Part shown: positions 36,117 through 46,580 of the stretch, one piece after another | Layout: every line of letters starts with the position of its first letter | How positions within the stretch are numbered: the stretch's first letter is position 1 | Origin: Ancylobacter sp. TS-1 | Lineage (GTDB): Bacteria; Pseudomonadota; Alphaproteobacteria; Rhizobiales; Xanthobacteraceae | Reading direction: 5' to 3' | Assembly: GCF_009223885.1 (NCBI RefSeq) | Contig: NZ_CP045144.1 | Coordinates: forward strand, 1,860,001-1,924,000 | DNA: 64,000 bases | Notes under the pieces: model-generated | What the model saw: the letters and a program-made list of their open reading frames with translations, nothing else | What the model was told of the DNA's origin: nothing | Database searches by the model: none | Program-made: the position numbers and the translations under genes

Positions 36117-38266
36117 CAGTAGGGCGCCTCGACGCGGCCGAGATTGACATAGACGCTCTTGAGCTGGGTGTAGTGCTCGATGGCCGCGCGCCCGTTCTCG
36201 CGGCCGAGGCCGGACTGCTTGGCGCCGCCGAAGGGCAGTTCGATCGGCGTGATGTTGTAGGCGTTGATCCAGCAGGTGCCCGCTTCCAGCTGCGCGATGA
36301 CACGATGGCCGCGCGCGAGGTCTTTGGTGAACACACCGGCGGCGAGGCCGAAATCGGTGTCGTTGGCGCTGGCGATCACCTCATCCTCGTCGGCGAAGGA
36401 GAGCACCGCCATGACCGGCCCGAAAATCTCCTCGCGCACAATGCTCATCGCCTCATCGCAGCCGTCGAACACGGTGGGGGCGACGAAGGCGCCCTTGCCC
36501 AGCGCGCCCGTCGTCACGCGCCCGCCGCCGACGAGGAGCTTCGCGCCCTCGGCCCGGCCCTTTTCGATGTAGCCGAGCACCTTTTGCATGTGGTCAGCGG
36601 AGATCAGCGCGCCGACCTGCGTCGCCGGGTCGAGCGGATCGCCGACCACCATCTTCTCCACCCGCGCGACCAGCTTCTCGAGGAAGGCGGCGCGCACCTT
36701 CTCGTGCACGAAGACGCGGGTGCCGTTCGAGCACACCTCGCCGGCCGAGTAGAAATTGCCGAGCATGGCGCCGGACACCGCGTCGTCGAGATCGGCATCG
36801 TCGAACACGATCAGCGGCGATTTCCCGCCAAGCTCCAGCGTGACGTATTTCAGCGTGCCGGCGGCATCGACCATCACCTTCTTGCCGGTGCCGACCTCGC
36901 CGGTCAGCGACACCTTGGCGATGGCAGGATGGCGGGTGAGCAGCCGCCCGGTATCGGCGAAGCCCTGCACCACGCTGAACACGCCGTCCGGCAGGCCGGC
37001 CTCGGCATAGATTTCGGCGAGCTTGAGCGCGGTCAGCGGGGTCAGCTCGGCCGGCTTGAAGATCATGGCGTTGCCGCAGGCGAGCGCGGGGGCCGATTTC
37101 CAGCAGGCGATCTGCAACGGATAGTTCCACGCGCCGATGCCGGCGACGATGCCGAGCGGCTCGCGGCGCGTATAGCCGAAGGCCGAGGGGCCGAGATCGA
37201 CATGCTCGCCCGCCAGCGTCGGCGCGACGCCGGCGTAATAGTCGAGGCAGTCGGCGCCGGAGAGCACGTCGACGGCGCTGGTCTCCTGGATCGGCTTGCC
37301 GGTGTCGAGCGTCTCCAGCCGCGCCAGTTCGTCATTGCGGGCGCGCAGCAGATCGGCGGCGCGCCGCAGCACGCGGCCGCGCTCGGCCCCGGTCATCGCC
37401 GCCCACAGCTTCTGTCCCTTGCGGGCGGCCTCGACCGCCGCCTCGACCTCGGCCTCGCCGGCGATCTCGATCTCGGCCAGCACCTCGCCGGTGGCGGGAT
37501 TCACGGTGGTGAAGGTGGCGCCGCCGGTCGGGCGGTAGCGCCCGCCAATATGGCTGGCGTGAAGCGGGGGACGCGAACGCATGGGAGAGGTTCCGGTGGA
37601 GGGAAGCGCCGGTGCGGCGGCGGCGATCTGGGCGTCGACGAAGAGCGAGGCGACCTGCCGGGCGCTCACCGAATCGGTCTCGCCGGCGGCGGAGAGCGAG
37701 GAGCGCAGCCACAAGCCGTCGATGACGGCGGCGATGGTGATGGCGACGCGGCGCACATCGGCGGGGGCGACCAGCCCGCGCAGATCGTGGCGCAGATTGG
37801 CCAGCATGCGGGCCTGATAGATGCGCTGTACCCGGCGCAGGCGCTCGGAATGCAGCACCTGCCCCCAGAAGGCGAGCCAGACGCTGGAGGTGCGCTGGTC
37901 GAATTCCTCCGGCGCCAGATTGGCGTCGATCAGCGCCTGCACGCGGGCGCGGGGCGTGCGCGCCTCGCCCAGCCGCTGCGCCGTGGCGCGATAAAGCCGC
38001 AGCGAGAGATGGCGCAGCGTCGCTTCCAGCAGCCCGTCCTTGTCGCCGAAATAATGCGCGACCAGACCGGGCGAGACGCCGGCGCGGCGGGCGATCTGCG
38101 CCAGCGTCGAGGCGTTGAAGCCGATCTCGGCCAGCGAATCGATGGTCGCGTCGATCAACTGGCGGCGGCGGACGTCCTCGGGCGCGCGGCGGCGCGTCTC
38201 GTCGTCGGACGTGCCCGGACCGCCCCGGTCGGAATGGACTTGCGCCTGCGCATCGGCCCTTGCCAC
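36116..38266 (-). CDS. betIB: BetI-BetB fusion: choline-responsive TetR repressor joined to betaine aldehyde dehydrogenase
   Basis: A single open frame of 716 residues. Residues 34-82 are a TetR helix-turn-helix ([20 protein letters not shown]) and about 83-214 match the BetI ligand domain ([16 protein letters not shown]). A linker of roughly 14 Ala/Pro/Ser/Thr residues leads to Met229, which begins a complete 488-residue BetB. Its catalytic Glu478 (T-L-E-L-G-G-K-S-P) and Cys512 (G-E-V-C-S-N-G) sit at spacings equal to separate BetB proteins. I checked codons 37583-37615 and found no stop. There is no Shine-Dalgarno before Met229 (the preceding bases are pyrimidine-rich), so separate BetB translation looks unlikely. 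GTG at 38266 is chosen because GGGAGG lies five bases upstream. By analogy with PutA, the enzyme could repress its own operon. A lost stop through sequencing error cannot be excluded. Confidence 0.85.
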   Translation of the reverse strand: MARADAQAQVHSDRGGPGTSDDETRRRAPEDVRRRQLIDATIDSLAEIGFNASTLAQIARRAGVSPGLVAHYFGDKDGLLEATLRHLSLRLYRATAQRLGEARTPRARVQALIDANLAPEEFDQRTSSVWLAFWGQVLHSERLRRVQRIYQARMLANLRHDLRGLVAPADVRRVAITIAAVIDGLWLRSSLSAAGETDSVSARQVASLFVDAQIAAAAPALPSTGTSPMRSRPPLHASHIGGRYRPTGGATFTTVNPATGEVLAEIEIAGEAEVEAAVEAARKGQKLWAAMTGAERGRVLRRAADLLRARNDELARLETLDTGKPIQETSAVDVLSGADCLDYYAGVAPTLAGEHVDLGPSAFGYTRREPLGIVAGIGAWNYPLQIACWKSAPALACGNAMIFKPAELTPLTALKLAEIYAEAGLPDGVFSVVQGFADTGRLLTRHPAIAKVSLTGEVGTGKKVMVDAAGTLKYVTLELGGKSPLIVFDDADLDDAVSGAMLGNFYSAGEVCSNGTRVFVHEKVRAAFLEKLVARVEKMVVGDPLDPATQVGALISADHMQKVLGYIEKGRAEGAKLLVGGGRVTTGALGKGAFVAPTVFDGCDEAMSIVREEIFGPVMAVLSFADEDEVIASANDTDFGLAAGVFTKDLARGHRVIAQLEAGTCWINAYNITPIELPFGGAKQSGLGRENGRAAIEHYTQLKSVYVNLGRVEAPY

Positions 38267-38294
38267 CAGCACCTCCCATTCGTCCGGCACGAGT

Positions 38295-38313
38295 TATTGA
38301 ATGATCATACAAT
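38295..38313. promoter_or_regulatory. BetI-type operator 1
   Basis: TATTGAATGATCATACAAT is an 18-bp dyad plus one flanking base; its half sites ATTGAATGA and ATTGTATGA match at eight of nine positions. It lies about 30 bp before the betI-betB start. BetI operators in other bacteria are AT-rich dyads containing TTGAA..TTCAA. Confidence 0.7.
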
Positions 38314-38470
38314 ACATCGAACACCTGAGGCCGGGAAGCCCCACCCCGCCGGAACGCCCGACGTCGCAAGCCTTCTGCGGCTTTGGCGCGAAACGCCAAA
38401 CTGCCCGGAATTCGGCCCGAAAATCACCGAATCTGGACAAAAATTGCGCGTGACAAAAGGTCCAGCCGAG

Positions 38471-38489
38471 TATTGAATGACTATTCAAA
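38471..38489. promoter_or_regulatory. BetI-type operator 2
   Basis: TATTGAATGACTATTCAAA contains TTGAAT-N4-ATTCAA, a perfect six-base dyad. It shares the ten-base word TATTGAATGA with operator 1, 176 bp away. It is on the choX side and could control the transporter genes. Confidence 0.7.
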
Positions 38490-38726
38490 AGAAGCCTTCC
38501 AGGGGCCGCATCCGGTATCTGGTGCCGTAGGGCGCCGCAGGTGCCGCAAGGGTCGATGACGTCCGCCTGCCGCCGGCTCGCAGCCCGAGCCTGCGCGGAT
38601 CCGCGCCTCGTCGCACGCGGAAGGGCGTTGCATCGGCCCCGACTCGCAGATTCCGGTCGCGCCAGACTTGGCGTCAGGCAGCGCCGGTTCCATGATCCTG
38701 CCAGGATGCCAACGGGAACAAAAACG

Positions 38727-39698
38727 ATGCGCAGCTTCAAAATCACGGCCGCCAGCCTCATGGCCGCCGCCCTCGGACTGGCGATCAGCGTCGCTCCGAT
38801 GCCCCGCGACGCGGCGCAGGCCGCCGAGCCGGCCGCCTGCAAGACGGTGCGGTTCGCCGATGTCGGCTGGACCGACATCACCGCCACCACCGCCATCGCC
38901 TCAAGTATCCTCGAAGCCCTCGGCTACACGCCGAAGACGCAGGTGCTCTCGGTGCCGGTGACCTACAAGTCCATGCAGACCAAGGACATCGACGTCTTCC
39001 TCGGCAACTGGATGCCGACCATGGAAGCCGACCTGAAGCCCTATCGCGAGGACAAGAGCGTCGAAGTGCTCGGGGTCAACCTCGAAGGCGCCAAGTACAC
39101 GCTTGCGGTGCCGACCTATCTCTATGACGAGGGGCTGAAGTCCTTCGCCGACATCGCCAAGTTCAAGGAAAAGCTCGGCGGCAAGATCTACGGCATCGAG
39201 CCGGGCAATGACGGCAACCGTCTGATCCTCGACATGATCAAGGACGACAAGTTCGGCCTGAAGGGCTTCGATCTCGTCGAGTCGAGCGAGCAGGGCATGC
39301 TGGCCCAGGTCGAGCGCGCCTCCAAGCGCAAGGAAGCCATCGTCTTCCTCGGCTGGGAGCCGCACCCGATGAACTCCAAGTACAAGATGAGCTATCTCGA
39401 AGGTGGCGACGACGTGTTCGGCCCGAACTATGGCGGCGCCACCATCTACACCAACACCCGGGCCGGCTATGTCACCGACTGCCCGAATGTCGGCGCCCTC
39501 ATCAAGAACCTGAAGTTCTCGCTCGACACCGAAAACGTGGTGATGGGCTACATCCTGCTCGACGGCATGGAGCCGTCCAAGGCCGCCGAGAAGTGGCTCA
39601 AGGCCAACCCGACCGTGTGGGAGCCCTGGCTCGCCGGCGTGACCACCATCGACGGCAAGCCGGCGGTGCCGGCCGTCAAGAAGGCGCTGAAGATCTGA
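38727..39698 (+). CDS. choX: Choline ABC transporter, periplasmic binding protein
   Basis: 323 residues from the ATG at 38727 (GGGAA upstream). A signal peptide ends near A-Q-A-A-E-P. The mature protein has the OpuAC fold with V-G-W-T-D-I-T-A-T-T near its start, F-L-G-N-W-M-P-T-M, Y-G-I-E-P-G-N-D-G-N and G-W-E-P-H-P-M-N, all features of ChoX-type choline binders; aromatic residues of the cation-binding box are present. With ChoW and ChoV it imports choline, the substrate of betA. It is 211 bp from choW because of a type A repeat in between. Confidence 0.93.
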   Translation: MRSFKITAASLMAAALGLAISVAPMPRDAAQAAEPAACKTVRFADVGWTDITATTAIASSILEALGYTPKTQVLSVPVTYKSMQTKDIDVFLGNWMPTMEADLKPYREDKSVEVLGVNLEGAKYTLAVPTYLYDEGLKSFADIAKFKEKLGGKIYGIEPGNDGNRLILDMIKDDKFGLKGFDLVESSEQGMLAQVERASKRKEAIVFLGWEPHPMNSKYKMSYLEGGDDVFGPNYGGATIYTNTRAGYVTDCPNVGALIKNLKFSLDTENVVMGYILLDGMEPSKAAEKWLKANPTVWEPWLAGVTTIDGKPAVPAVKKALKI

Positions 39699-39750
39699 AG
39701 GCGGAGTGGCGGGGCGTCTGCCGCCCCGTCGACCTCCTCCGCACCCCAAA

Positions 39751-39838
39751 CGTCATCCCGGTCGAGCCATGCGAGAGCCGGGATCGTTCTCCAATCGGAA
39801 TGCGATCCCGGATCGGCCTGCGGCCGTCCGGGATGACG
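39751..39838. repeat. Type A repeat, copy 5
   Basis: Bounded by CGTCATCCCGG and CCGGGATGACG with GCGATCCCGGATCGG inside. It interrupts the choX-choW gap without apparently separating the operon. Confidence 0.88.
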
Positions 39839-39910
39839 AAGGGGCCTACGGCGTCCTGAACGCCGAGCCGCCCGCCTTTCCCCGTCGCCATCCCCTGCCG
39901 GGAGCGCCCC

Positions 39911-40762
39911 ATGTATGACTGGCTGACCGAGCACAAGATCCCGCTGGGCCTCTGGCTGCGGGATTTCGTCGACCTGCTGACCACGCACGGGCAGGGATTC
40001 TTCGATTTCGTCTCGCTCGTCCTCGGCGCCCTGATCGGCGGCTTCACAGCCGCCCTGCTCTGGGTGCCGCCGCTGCTGCTCATCGCCCTGTTCGGCCTGG
40101 CGGCATGGCTGGTCCACCGCTCCATCGGGCTGGTGGTGTTCATCGTCGGCGCGCTGCTGCTGGTCACCAATCTGGGCTACTGGACGGCGACGATGGAGAC
40201 GCTCTCCCTCGTCATCTGCGCCACGCTGGTCTGCGTCGTCGTCGGCGTGCCCATCGGCATCGCCGCCGCGCACCGGCCCTGGCTCTACACCGCCATCCGG
40301 CCGATCCTCGACCTGATGCAGACCATCCCGACCTTCGTGTACCTGATCCCGACGCTGGTGCTGTTCGGGCTCGGCGCCGTGCCGGGGCTGATCTCGACGG
40401 TGATCTTCTCCATTCCCGCGCCGATCCGCCTCACCCATCTCGGCATCTCCTCGGTGCCCCCGGCGCTCTACGAGGCGGGCAAGGCGTTCGGCGCCACCAA
40501 GACCCAGCTATTGTTCAAGGTGGAACTGCCGCACGCCCTGCCGACCATCATGGCCGGCATCACCCAGTGCATCATGCTCAGCCTGTCCATGGTGGTGATC
40601 GCGGCACTGGTGGGCGCCGACGGGCTCGGCAAGCCGGTGGTGCGCGCGCTCAACTCGGTGAACATCGCCATGGGCTTCGAGGCGGGCCTCGCCATCGTGG
40701 TGCTCGCCATCGTGCTCGACCGCGTGTGCAAGCGGCCCGAGCGCCGCTCTCGGAAGGGGTGA
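39911..40762 (+). CDS. choW: Choline ABC transporter permease
   Basis: 283 residues with six or seven membrane helices and the permease coupling motif around E-A-G-K-A-F-G-A-T-K-T-Q-L-L-F-K-V-E-L-P, as in ProW/OpuAB-type proteins. Other family stretches are Q-T-I-P-T-F-V-Y-L-I-P and G-A-D-G-L-G-K-P-V. It forms the inner-membrane channel for choline. choV starts three bases after its stop. Confidence 0.93.
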   Translation: MYDWLTEHKIPLGLWLRDFVDLLTTHGQGFFDFVSLVLGALIGGFTAALLWVPPLLLIALFGLAAWLVHRSIGLVVFIVGALLLVTNLGYWTATMETLSLVICATLVCVVVGVPIGIAAAHRPWLYTAIRPILDLMQTIPTFVYLIPTLVLFGLGAVPGLISTVIFSIPAPIRLTHLGISSVPPALYEAGKAFGATKTQLLFKVELPHALPTIMAGITQCIMLSLSMVVIAALVGADGLGKPVVRALNSVNIAMGFEAGLAIVVLAIVLDRVCKRPERRSRKG

Positions 40763-40765
40763 GCC

Positions 40766-41962
40766 ATGGCCGCCGTCGAATTCCGCAACATCGACATCGT
40801 CTTCGGCGCCGACCAGAAGGGCGCGCTCAGGATGATCGACGAGGGTCGCTCGCGCGACGAGATCCTCCAGGCCACCGGCGCCGTGCTCGGCGCGGCGGGG
40901 GTGAGCCTCGGCATCGAGCGCGGCGAAATCTGCGTGCTCATGGGCCTGTCCGGCTCGGGCAAGTCGACCATCCTGCGCGCCATCAACCGGCTGAACGAGG
41001 TGGCGCGCGGCGAGGTGATGGTCGAGCACCGGGGCAGCATGGTCGACGTCGCCCGCTGCAACGAGGCCACGCTGCGCGATCTGCGCATGCACACCGTCTC
41101 CATGGTGTTCCAGCAGTTCGGCCTGCTGCCCTGGCGCACGGTGCGCGACAATGTCGGCTTCGGGCTGGAACTACGCGGCGACCTCTCCGCCGCCGAGCGC
41201 AACCGCATCGTGGACGAGAAGCTCGCCATGGTCGGCCTCACCAACTGGTCGGAGAAGTACACCAACGAGCTTTCCGGCGGCATGCAGCAGCGCGTCGGCC
41301 TCGCCCGCGCCTTCGCCACCGACGCCGACATATTGCTGATGGACGAGCCGTTCTCGGCGCTCGACCCGCTGATCCGCGACAAGCTGCAGGACGAGCTGCT
41401 CGACCTGCAGCGGCGGATCCAGAAGACCATCGTCTTCGTCAGCCACGATCTCGACGAGGCGCTCAAGCTCGGCAATAAGATCGCCATCATGGAAGGCGGG
41501 CGCATCGTCCAGGCCGGAACGGCCGAGGACATATTGCTGCGCCCGGCCAATGCCTATGTGGCCGAGTTCGTGAAGCACATGAACCCGCTCAACGTGCTGC
41601 GCGGCACGGCGGTGATGCGCCCGGCCGCCAGCCTCGCCCGCCAGGGCGACGAAGTGGTGCTCGACAAGGACGGCCGGGTGAAGGTGAAGGTCGACGCCGA
41701 AGGACGGCCGATTTCGCTCGATCTCGACGGCCGCCAGGGCGTGCTCGCCTCCGCCGATGGCGAGGCCGGCCTGATCGACGACAAGCTGGCGCACGACGCC
41801 GACTGCATCGTTGCGCCGGTCGATCTCAAGCTGAAGGCGGCGATCGAGCTCAAGCGCCACACCGACCTGCCGATCCTGCTGGTCGACAGCCTCGGCCGCC
41901 TCGCCGGCCTGTGCGACGACGACGAGATCTATCGCGGCCTGCTGCGCCGGCTGGACGGCTAG
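40766..41962 (+). CDS. choV: Choline ABC transporter ATP-binding protein
   Basis: 398 residues. Walker A is G-L-S-G-S-G-K-S-T, the ABC signature L-S-G-G-M-Q-Q-R-V, Walker B I-L-L-M-D-E-P-F-S-A-L-D and the switch histidine is in F-V-S-H-D-L-D-E. Residues beyond about 280 form a C-terminal regulatory extension with CBS-like character, as in ProV/OpuAA. It drives choline uptake with ChoX and ChoW. Confidence 0.93.
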   Translation: MAAVEFRNIDIVFGADQKGALRMIDEGRSRDEILQATGAVLGAAGVSLGIERGEICVLMGLSGSGKSTILRAINRLNEVARGEVMVEHRGSMVDVARCNEATLRDLRMHTVSMVFQQFGLLPWRTVRDNVGFGLELRGDLSAAERNRIVDEKLAMVGLTNWSEKYTNELSGGMQQRVGLARAFATDADILLMDEPFSALDPLIRDKLQDELLDLQRRIQKTIVFVSHDLDEALKLGNKIAIMEGGRIVQAGTAEDILLRPANAYVAEFVKHMNPLNVLRGTAVMRPAASLARQGDEVVLDKDGRVKVKVDAEGRPISLDLDGRQGVLASADGEAGLIDDKLAHDADCIVAPVDLKLKAAIELKRHTDLPILLVDSLGRLAGLCDDDEIYRGLLRRLDG

Positions 41963-41989
41963 CGCGCCGACCCGGCGCCGGCTTTCAAG

Positions 41990-42078
41990 CCGTCATCCCG
42001 GACGGCCGCAGGCCGATCCGGGATCGCGTGCAGGATGGAGAACGGTCCCCGCTCTCGCGCCGCTCGGCCGGGATGACG
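41990..42078. repeat. Type A repeat, copy 6
   Basis: Left CGTCATCCCGGACGGCCGCAGG, split by its own arms, and right GCCGGGATGACG. It lies between the convergent choV and glmM genes. Confidence 0.87.
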
Positions 42079-42109
42079 CCCGGACCGGACCTGAACGAAC
42101 CAGAGGTGC

Positions 42110-43453
42110 TCAGGCTGCCACGCGGCCGACCGCTTCCACCACGTCGTTCACCACCGCCTCGACGAGATCGCGATCGTCGCCCTCGCCCATCACGCGGATC
42201 ACCGGCTCGGTGCCGGAGGGGCGGATCAGCAGGCGCCCATGGCTGTTGAGCTTGAGTTCGGCCGCCGCGATCGCCTTGACCACGATGTCGTTCTCCAGCG
42301 GCCGGCCGCTCTTGTAGCGCACATTCTTGAGGATCTGCGGCAGCGCGTCGAAGCGGTGGCAGACCTCGGACACCGGGCGCTGGTGCCGGTGCACCACGGC
42401 GAGAAGCTGGAGCGCCGCGACGAGGCCGTCGCCCGTGGTCGAATAGTCGGACAGGATGATGTGGCCGGACTGCTCGCCGCCGACATTGAAGCCGCCGGCG
42501 CGCATATGCTCCAGCACGTAGCGGTCGCCGACCGGCGTGCGCTCAAGCGACAGGCCGAGCGAGGCCAGGTGCCGCTCAAGGCCGAGATTGGACATGACGG
42601 TGGCGACGATGCCGTCGCGCGACAGCCGGCCATCTTCCTTGAAGCTCTCGGCGATCACCGCCATCAGCTGGTCGCCATCGACCAGATGGCCCTTCTCGTC
42701 CACCACCAGCACGCGGTCGGCGTCGCCATCGAGCGCGATGCCCACATCCGCGCGCACCTCGCGCACCTTGGCGGCCAGCGCCTCGGGCGCGGTCGAGCCG
42801 ACGTCGCGGTTGATGTTGAAGCCATCCGGCTTGTCGCCGATGGTGATGACCTCGCAGCCAAGCTCCCACAGCGCTTCCGGCGCCACGCGGTAGGCGGCGC
42901 CATTGGCGCAGTCCACCACCACCCGCAGCCCCTCGAAGGACTGGTTGCGCGGCAGGGTGCGCTTGGCGAACTCGATATAGCGGGCGTGCACGCTCTCGAT
43001 GCGCTTGGCGCGGCCCATGTCGGCCGGCTGGGCGAGCTTGGCCGAGAGATCGTCGGTGATCAGCCGCTCGATCTGGCGCTCCACCTCGTCGGACAGCTTG
43101 TAGCCGTCCGGCCCGAACAGCTTGATGCCGTTGTCGTCGAAGGGATTGTGCGAGGCGGAGATCATCACGCCGAGATCGGCGCGCATGGAATGGGTCAGCA
43201 TCGCCACCGCCGGCGTCGGCATCGGCCCGAGCAGCAGCACGTCCATGCCCACCGAGGTGAAGCCGGCGACCAGCGCGTTCTCGATCATGTAGCCGGACAG
43301 GCGCGTGTCCTTGCCGATCACCACCCGGTGGCGATGGTCGCCGCGGTGGAAGGTCAGGCCGGCGGCCATGCCCACCTTGAGGGCGAGTTCCGGAGTGATC
43401 GTCGCGTTGGCACGGCCGCGAATGCCGTCCGTGCCGAAAAACTTGCGTCCCAT
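42110..43453 (-). CDS. glmM: Phosphoglucosamine mutase
   Basis: 447 residues from the ATG at 43453 ([13 protein letters not shown]). The phosphoserine loop [10 protein letters not shown] puts the active Ser at 101; the metal loop D-G-D-A-D-R and the sugar loop G-G-E-Q-S-G-H are intact, as is the phosphate site R-P-S-G-T-E-P. It interconverts glucosamine-6-phosphate and glucosamine-1-phosphate for peptidoglycan and LPS synthesis. It is downstream of ftsH as in many alphaproteobacteria, here with a methyltransferase gene between. Confidence 0.96.
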   Translation of the reverse strand: MGRKFFGTDGIRGRANATITPELALKVGMAAGLTFHRGDHRHRVVIGKDTRLSGYMIENALVAGFTSVGMDVLLLGPMPTPAVAMLTHSMRADLGVMISASHNPFDDNGIKLFGPDGYKLSDEVERQIERLITDDLSAKLAQPADMGRAKRIESVHARYIEFAKRTLPRNQSFEGLRVVVDCANGAAYRVAPEALWELGCEVITIGDKPDGFNINRDVGSTAPEALAAKVREVRADVGIALDGDADRVLVVDEKGHLVDGDQLMAVIAESFKEDGRLSRDGIVATVMSNLGLERHLASLGLSLERTPVGDRYVLEHMRAGGFNVGGEQSGHIILSDYSTTGDGLVAALQLLAVVHRHQRPVSEVCHRFDALPQILKNVRYKSGRPLENDIVVKAIAAAELKLNSHGRLLIRPSGTEPVIRVMGEGDDRDLVEAVVNDVVEAVGRVAA

Positions 43454-43599
43454 GCCTTCACCTTGCCGAAAACGGCCGGACCACACAGGTGCATCCGGCG
43501 GCGGCAAGGGTCATTTGCCGCGCAACTTCTGTAACATGAGCCTGCGCGCGAGAACTTCACAAAATGTAAGCGTGTCTTTCGCCCCTCGCGGGCCGGAAA

Positions 43600-44394
43600 C
43601 TACGCCTGAAGCGCGCTGCCGAGCGCCGCGAAATGATTGCGAACCTCGCTCTCCATGATCAGGCGCCGGCGGGAAAACGAAAACGGCCGCCAGCCGGCCG
43701 GACGCAGCAGCCCGCGCAGCCGGTCGGCGCCCTGCGGGGTCAGCGCGATCACGCCGAGCCCGTGCGAGTGCAGAAACTCGAAATGGGGACAGGTCTGCGC
43801 CAGTTCGGCGAAGAGCCGGAACACGGCAAAGCCGGGCTGGAACTCATTGGTGTCGTGGAACAGCACGATGGCGTCCTGCGACAGCTTGGGGCGCCAGCTT
43901 TCGAAATCGTGGCGCACCGCCTCATAGGTGTGCAGGCCGTCAATATGGAGCAGGTCGATCGAGCCGGCCTCGAAGCGGGACAGCGCATCGTCGAAGCTCA
44001 TGCGCAGCAGCGTCGAGAAGGCGCCGAACTCGGCGGCGTTGAACGCACTGAGTTCGGCATGGACCTCCTCGCCATAATGGCCGGCATGTTCGTCGCCGCG
44101 CCACGTATCCACCGCGAAGGCCCGGGTCTCCAGTCCGAGCGCCCGGAAGCCCTGGCAGAAGGCGGAATAGGAGGTGCCGGTATGGGTGCCGAGTTCCACG
44201 AACAGCCGGGGCCGCAGCGTCGCCGCCAGCCAGAAGGCGAACGGTATGTGGCCGGCCCAGGCCCGTTCCGGCCGCAGGCGCAGCGGGGCCGCGCGCACCG
44301 GCGCGGCATCGAGGCCGAGCCGGTCGAGGCTCGGCGGGCTGTCGCGCAGCCATCCCATGGCGCGCGCGAGGAACTGCAACGGGGCAACAGTCAC
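43600..44394 (-). CDS. Class I SAM-dependent methyltransferase (Methyltransf_24-like)
   Basis: 264 residues from a GTG at 44394 that has a near-perfect GGAGG six bases upstream. The longer frame to 44490 would begin inside the ftsH terminator and is rejected. Motif I is L-F-V-E-L-G-T-H-T-G-T-S-Y-S-A-F, the acidic strand-2 position lies in A-F-A-V-D-T-W, and motif IV is I-D-L-L-H-I-D-G-L-H-T-Y-E-A-V, the layout of CmcI/rhamnosyl-type O-methyltransferases. A second strand L-F-H-D-T-N-E follows. The substrate is unknown, perhaps a cell-surface sugar. It is inserted between ftsH and glmM. Confidence 0.8.
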   Translation of the reverse strand: MTVAPLQFLARAMGWLRDSPPSLDRLGLDAAPVRAAPLRLRPERAWAGHIPFAFWLAATLRPRLFVELGTHTGTSYSAFCQGFRALGLETRAFAVDTWRGDEHAGHYGEEVHAELSAFNAAEFGAFSTLLRMSFDDALSRFEAGSIDLLHIDGLHTYEAVRHDFESWRPKLSQDAIVLFHDTNEFQPGFAVFRLFAELAQTCPHFEFLHSHGLGVIALTPQGADRLRGLLRPAGWRPFSFSRRRLIMESEVRNHFAALGSALQA

Positions 44395-44454
44395 CGAGAA
44401 CCTCCGGCGATCGGGGGCCGCCTGCCGCGACAATGACACCTTCGCCCCGATCGC

Positions 44455-44487
44455 AAAAGAAAAGGGCCCACCGTCAGGCGGGCCCTT
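44455..44487 (-). terminator. Rho-independent terminator after ftsH
   Basis: On the minus strand AAGGGCCCGCC-TGAC-GGTGGGCCCTT forms an 11-bp stem (one G-U pair) followed by TTTTCTTTT. It separates ftsH from the methyltransferase gene. Confidence 0.9.
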
Positions 44488-44512
44488 CATCGATCAATTC
44501 ACGTCCACACGC

Positions 44513-46432
<1,920 letters not shown>

Positions 46433-46507
46433 CTCGTTCCTTTCGGCGCCGGTCGATACCGACGCGCGGGAACCGCCGGCGCTGGCGGTCCTCCCTTATC
46501 GCACCGT

Positions 46508-46536
46508 AATCTAGGTGTCCCATTGATCCTTGCCAA
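46508..46536 (-). promoter_or_regulatory. Sigma-70-type promoter for ftsH
   Basis: On the minus strand TTGGCA (46536-46531), a 17-bp spacer and TAGATT (46513-46508). Transcription would begin near 46501, giving a leader of about 69 bases before ftsH. Confidence 0.6.
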
Positions 46537-46580
46537 GATGGCCGCCCCAAGGCGTTTCACCGGGCCGGAGCAATTTGCCG

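Larger units (their letters stand above)
38267..38726. other. Divergent betI-betB / choX control region
   Basis: 460 bp without a gene. It is AT-richer than its surroundings and contains two BetI-like operators (separate entries). Between them (about 38330-38460) no repeat or RNA structure was recognised. From 38490 to 38726 the sequence is GC-rich, and an open frame in phase with choX from 38541 is considered noncoding leader. Confidence 0.6.

Noticed and set aside
37500..37640. Separate betI and betB genes instead of a fusion
   Set aside because: There is no stop between the two parts in the given sequence and no ribosome site before the internal Met, so the fused call is kept, with sequencing error noted as the alternative.
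36173..38476. A 767-codon open frame antisense to betI-betB
   Set aside because: No recognisable domain and it runs through the operators. The minus-strand fusion carries complete catalytic and DNA-binding motifs.
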